A stretch of DNA of 9,156 bases from Actinomycetes bacterium (lineage in GTDB: Bacteria; Actinomycetota; Aquicultoria; CAJVYJ01; JAUVQD01): assembly GCA_030666075.1 (NCBI GenBank), contig DAOUYN010000024.1:1-9156 (forward strand), given 5' to 3'. The position numbers and the translations under genes were made by a program. This document shows, in pieces, positions 6,695 to 9,156 of the stretch. A model generated the notes under the pieces. That model made no database searches. It saw only the letters and a program-made list of their open reading frames with translations, and was not told where the DNA came from. Position 1 is the first letter of the stretch, and each line of letters opens with the position of its first letter.

Positions 6695-7336
6695 CTTGTC
6701 GATCCGTAATTCTATTGAGCCGGGGTTCCGGCCGCCTTTAAGTGAAGAAACAAGTCCGACGACGGTGTTGATCGTCATGGCCCGCATGATAGGGTTCAAA
6801 GGTATCTTCTTGCCGTCGATCACAAGGTCGACCTTGGGCGCGACGCGGCCCTTCAAAAACTTATCTTCAAGCAGATCGGCTACGGCAACCGCGTTGTCTC
6901 GGGCGACCACCGGCACCCCTAGCTCAACGGCATCATCAGAGGCGACCATGAGCAGATCGTCTGGCTCGCATATCAGCTCGGTCTCTCCCGGAGCCAAGAC
7001 CTCGACTTTGGGCTTGTCTTCGCGCTTAAAGCCTTCCGTCAGTACGATATCGACCGACCCCATATATTCGCCGGCGATCGCATCGAGCGACAATTCGCCG
7101 TCGAGGCGGCGAACCATGGCTGCCTGCGAGGCCGAAGATATGACCATCACCTCGGAGCCGGCCTCTGTATGGCGCCAGCTGTCTTTCCCGGGATGGTCGA
7201 TACTGAAAGAATGGGCGTCATGCTTGATCGTGCCGACGCGATACCCCCGGCCCTTGAGCTCGGGGATAAGTTTTTCAAGTAAAGTAGTCTTTCCGGAATT
7301 GGACTTTCCGACGATCGAAACGACAGGCGGCGTCAT
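6680..7336 (-). CDS. mobB: Molybdopterin-guanine dinucleotide biosynthesis adaptor MobB
   Basis: 218 residues. Seen: a Walker A P-loop, GKSNSGKT (10-17); the family signature GTIKHDAHSFSID (35-47) with W54-R-H-x-x-A-G-S; and LTEGFK (99-104), which follows the strand that carries the second nucleotide-site region. MobB is a GTP-binding cytoplasmic adaptor that works with MobA when molybdopterin is converted to the guanine dinucleotide form of the cofactor. The protein is about 40 residues longer than the roughly 175-residue E. coli form. The extra C-terminus (about 168-212, with IDGKKIPLNP at 173-182 and SSLKG at 197-201) looks like a conserved extension also seen in MobB of other phyla, as far as I recall. 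The ATG follows the tatA stop directly (TAG-ATG), with no good Shine-Dalgarno, so translation is probably coupled to tatA. No mobA or molybdoenzyme gene is in the window. Confidence 0.93.
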   Translation of the reverse strand: MTPPVVSIVGKSNSGKTTLLEKLIPELKGRGYRVGTIKHDAHSFSIDHPGKDSWRHTEAGSEVMVISSASQAAMVRRLDGELSLDAIAGEYMGSVDIVLTEGFKREDKPKVEVLAPGETELICEPDDLLMVASDDAVELGVPVVARDNAVAVADLLEDKFLKGRVAPKVDLVIDGKKIPLNPIMRAMTINTVVGLVSSLKGGRNPGSIELRIDKKSKE

Positions 7337-7717
7337 CTAAGAGGTTGGCGCCTTGGCTACCTTTGTCTCCGTCGCTTCCTTCACGTCGGCCGCGTCTTTC
7401 TCCTTGGAACCGCTATCGGACGAATCGAGGGACACGGTGTTCTTCAGGTCCGTACCAAGACCGGTCAGATCCTTGCCAAGACCGCTCAGCTCATCGCGGG
7501 TCTCTTTCATGGTCAACGATTCAGTCAGTTCCTTGCGGCTCTTCTCGTCCATGCCGGTCGAGTTCTCCACATCGGTCTTGATCGCCTCCGCGCCTTCCTT
7601 GAACGACCTGATCGCCTTACCGACGTTCTTGCCGACCTCTGGAAGCCGGTTCGGTCCAAAGATGATCAGTGCGATGACGAGAATAACTACGAGTTCTGGT
7701 GCTCCTAGGCCAAACAT
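7337..7717 (-). CDS. tatA: Twin-arginine translocase subunit TatA/TatE family
   Basis: 126 residues. Seen: a very short N-terminus with the conserved PEL (7-9), one membrane helix (about 8-20), the hinge FGPNRLPEVGK (20-30) and an amphipathic helix (about 31-48, with the K-A-x-R-S-F-K pattern). A long polar, charged tail (about 50-126) is probably disordered and cytoplasmic. TatA forms the pore or membrane-weakening part of the Tat system, which exports folded proteins. The short start, MFGLGAPEL, and the hinge favour TatA over TatB, but the tail is longer than in many TatA proteins, so a TatB-like role cannot be excluded. tatC is not in the window. The start is well supported: AAAGGGG lies 6 nt upstream of the ATG and a promoter lies above that. 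mobB follows without spacing. Confidence 0.92.
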   Translation of the reverse strand: MFGLGAPELVVILVIALIIFGPNRLPEVGKNVGKAIRSFKEGAEAIKTDVENSTGMDEKSRKELTESLTMKETRDELSGLGKDLTGLGTDLKNTVSLDSSDSGSKEKDAADVKEATETKVAKAPTS

Positions 7718-7723
7718 GCTAAC

Positions 7724-7730
7724 CCCTTTC
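7724..7730 (-). promoter_or_regulatory. Strong Shine-Dalgarno of tatA
   Basis: On the minus strand, AAAGGGG ends 6 nt before the tatA ATG (7717). It is the clearest ribosome binding site in the window and contrasts with the other starts, most of which have a poor, very close or missing one. Confidence 0.7.
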
Positions 7731-7744
7731 CATTAGGTGCAGGT

Positions 7745-7772
7745 ATTTTACCATATGATGACCTCGTGTCTA
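7745..7772 (-). promoter_or_regulatory. Sigma70-type promoter of tatA-mobB
   Basis: On the minus strand, TAGACA (7772-7767) is followed by a 16-bp spacer and TAAAAT (7750-7745), each matching the consensus at 5 of 6 positions. The TAG of the -35 is also the stop codon of the upstream propeller gene. Transcription should start near 7738, leaving a leader of about 20 nt that contains the Shine-Dalgarno. No terminator is visible between the propeller gene and tatA, so readthrough may add to expression. Confidence 0.6.
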
Positions 7773-9156
7773 CCTAACCACGAGAACCGCGTCGACCTCA
7801 AAGCGGGCGTGTCCCGGTGTGCCCTCGTTGACGACTTTGAGCTCGTGCGTGCCCTTAGTCGTGTAGCCCTTGTAGAAGATAAGCTGTCGGGCTTTTGTCT
7901 TCGATGAGTGAGCATCGACCGTTCTTAGATACTTGCCGTCCACGTAGATGTGCGCCCTTCCCATCGCGGGTCCCTTGGTGACCACCAACCCGATGCCGAC
8001 ATTATTGTAGAGCTTGTAGGTGAGGGTATTGCCGGCCGTCTGCGAATACCTGACAGAGGTCAGGAAGTTCTGGCTTTTGCCGCTCTTAGTGTAACCGCCA
8101 AAGCCGGTCTTCGATTTGTATATCCCTTCGTTGAAGGGCACGATCGTCTTGTACGTCTTTGACCAGTCCCAGTTATGGGCGTTGTCTACCGCCAAGGTCC
8201 GGAAGTAGTAAGTGACACCGGCCTTGCCGCTGAAGTAGGCTTCGCCGGATGCGGCCGTTCCCGACTGCCACCGGCGCCACTTCGCTGAAGTCGACGGGCG
8301 GTAGTAGACATTGACGTATTCAAGCCCTGATGAAGGGGTAGGTTCCGTCACCCACCATTTGACCTTGAACTTTGTCGTCTTCGATATCCTGGTGGAGACG
8401 AAGGGGGTCTCCATCCGGGCGGTCGGCTTCTTGGTATCGAGGACGATATGGTCCGAAACGACTTTTTCATTGCCGGCCTTGTCCTTGAGGCCGTAAAAGA
8501 CCACTTTCGTACCGTCGCCGCTCGAGAGCGTCCAGCTCTTGGATGAAGCAAACGACTGCCAGGGGCCCCAGGAACTGTTGCCGTTGCGGTAGCGGACCCT
8601 GTCGAGGCCCGAGCCGGTGTCGTTCCCTGTCAGGCTGAGCGGCACCGCTAGAGTCCGCGTATAGGCCGAACCGTTCCTGATCTTGACCGAGCCATTGGGC
8701 GGCACACAGTCGCCATCGAGCTCGCGAGTATAGATGTCCCAATGAACCGCCCGGTCATCGGCCCAGACGACCCGGCCGTCGTCGATATCGGGCTGGATCT
8801 GTTTTTTAGTATTTGTCGTCACTTGGATGACTGAGCCGCTCGAGAGGTCTTTACCGTAGATATCCGTATTCGCGCCGCCGGGATAGGTGGTATTGCGCCA
8901 ATCCGTCCAGACGACCAGGTCGCCTGAGATCCGGGCTGAATATTGGGTCGTCGACTGCGGGTCGACCGGCGTGCCGTTGACGATGGGCGCGTCGAGGTCA
9001 TAGTAGTAGACATTCCGCGGACCGCTGCGGTAATCCGTCCAGACGATCTTGCGCCCGGAGACATCGGGCCCGTTCTGTTTGGCGCCCTGGTTGGTGATCC
9101 GGGTCTCGGCCGGGTCCGGAGAGGGCCGCACCGCCTCCCGGTAGTTGGGGGTGCCG
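7770..9156 (-). CDS. Secreted beta-propeller/Ig-like protein, N-terminal part off window
   Basis: 461 residues from the right edge, where the frame is still open. The GTG at 9131 is not taken as the start because the codons above it read GTPNYRE, the same sequence found in the calcium-loop insert of the 659-residue propeller protein (209-214 there). Numbering from the edge: three propeller blades at about 17-60, 65-105 and 110-148 (PDVSGRKIVWTD, ISGDLVVWTD, PDIDDGRVVWAD). Then a bacterial Ig-like domain (about 152-240) resembling the OmpL47 type, with the pattern SSWGPWQSF and KDKAGN. A second Ig/FN3-like domain follows (about 241-343), then a C-terminal beta-sandwich (about 352-461) with HIYVDGKYLRTVD and a closing VDAVLVV, a pattern typical of carbohydrate-binding-like modules. 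It is probably exported, but the signal peptide is outside. By analogy with its relative, four more blades should precede. Function and ligand unknown. Confidence 0.88.
   Translation of the reverse strand, partial: GTPNYREAVRPSPDPAETRITNQGAKQNGPDVSGRKIVWTDYRSGPRNVYYYDLDAPIVNGTPVDPQSTTQYSARISGDLVVWTDWRNTTYPGGANTDIYGKDLSSGSVIQVTTNTKKQIQPDIDDGRVVWADDRAVHWDIYTRELDGDCVPPNGSVKIRNGSAYTRTLAVPLSLTGNDTGSGLDRVRYRNGNSSWGPWQSFASSKSWTLSSGDGTKVVFYGLKDKAGNEKVVSDHIVLDTKKPTARMETPFVSTRISKTTKFKVKWWVTEPTPSSGLEYVNVYYRPSTSAKWRRWQSGTAASGEAYFSGKAGVTYYFRTLAVDNAHNWDWSKTYKTIVPFNEGIYKSKTGFGGYTKSGKSQNFLTSVRYSQTAGNTLTYKLYNNVGIGLVVTKGPAMGRAHIYVDGKYLRTVDAHSSKTKARQLIFYKGYTTKGTHELKVVNEGTPGHARFEVDAVLVVR

Noticed and set aside
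6696..7736. Long plus-strand open frames opposite mobB and tatA
   Set aside because: Ser/Arg/Pro-rich antisense products without motifs; mobB and tatA on the minus strand are unmistakable.
9129..9131. GTG as start of the right-edge propeller gene
   Set aside because: The frame stays open to the edge and the codons above it encode GTPNYRE, shared with the inside of the other propeller protein; the gene continues beyond the window.

Overview
The window (9,156 bp, moderately GC-rich by eye) looks like a chromosomal stretch of a deep-branching Gram-positive-type bacterium, most likely an uncultured Actinobacteriota lineage (Aquicultor/Geothermincolia-like). The basis is style only: large Sec-exported beta-propeller and Ig-like proteins, a subtilase with W-x-F-A-E-G-type C-terminal repeats, and several starts with almost no mRNA leader. 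No rRNA, tRNA, phage, IS or CRISPR signal was seen, so the taxonomic call is an inference. Both ends of the window cut through genes.

Layout. (1) Minus strand, 4552 down to the left edge: an exported seven-bladed beta-propeller protein with FN3/Ig-like modules (4552-2573), followed by an exported S8 subtilisin-like protease (2576 to beyond position 1). The protease start overlaps the propeller stop as TTGA. Its complete catalytic triad is followed by four gap-free 107-residue repeats, the last cut by the window edge. (2) A compact divergent promoter region, 4553-4651. (3) Plus strand, 4652-6667: a membrane-anchored TPR protein, then an HlyD/RND-type adaptor protein 12 bp downstream, with no transporter gene next to it. 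(4) A 12-bp convergent gap, then minus strand 9156-6680: the 3' part of a second propeller/Ig-like exported protein (open at the right edge), tatA, and mobB abutting tatA with zero spacing (TAG-ATG).

How the genes may work together. The common theme is the cell envelope. Two related propeller proteins flank the block, one paired with a secreted protease, and a Tat translocase subunit and an adaptor/TPR pair lie between them. tatA-mobB makes sense as a pair because many enzymes carrying molybdopterin-guanine dinucleotide are folded in the cytoplasm and exported by Tat. The least explained parts are the adaptor with its TPR partner, the function of the propeller/protease pair, and the transcription starts lying only about 0-7 nt from the start codons at three genes.

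The whole window is covered by six genes; no gene-free stretch exceeds 100 bp.
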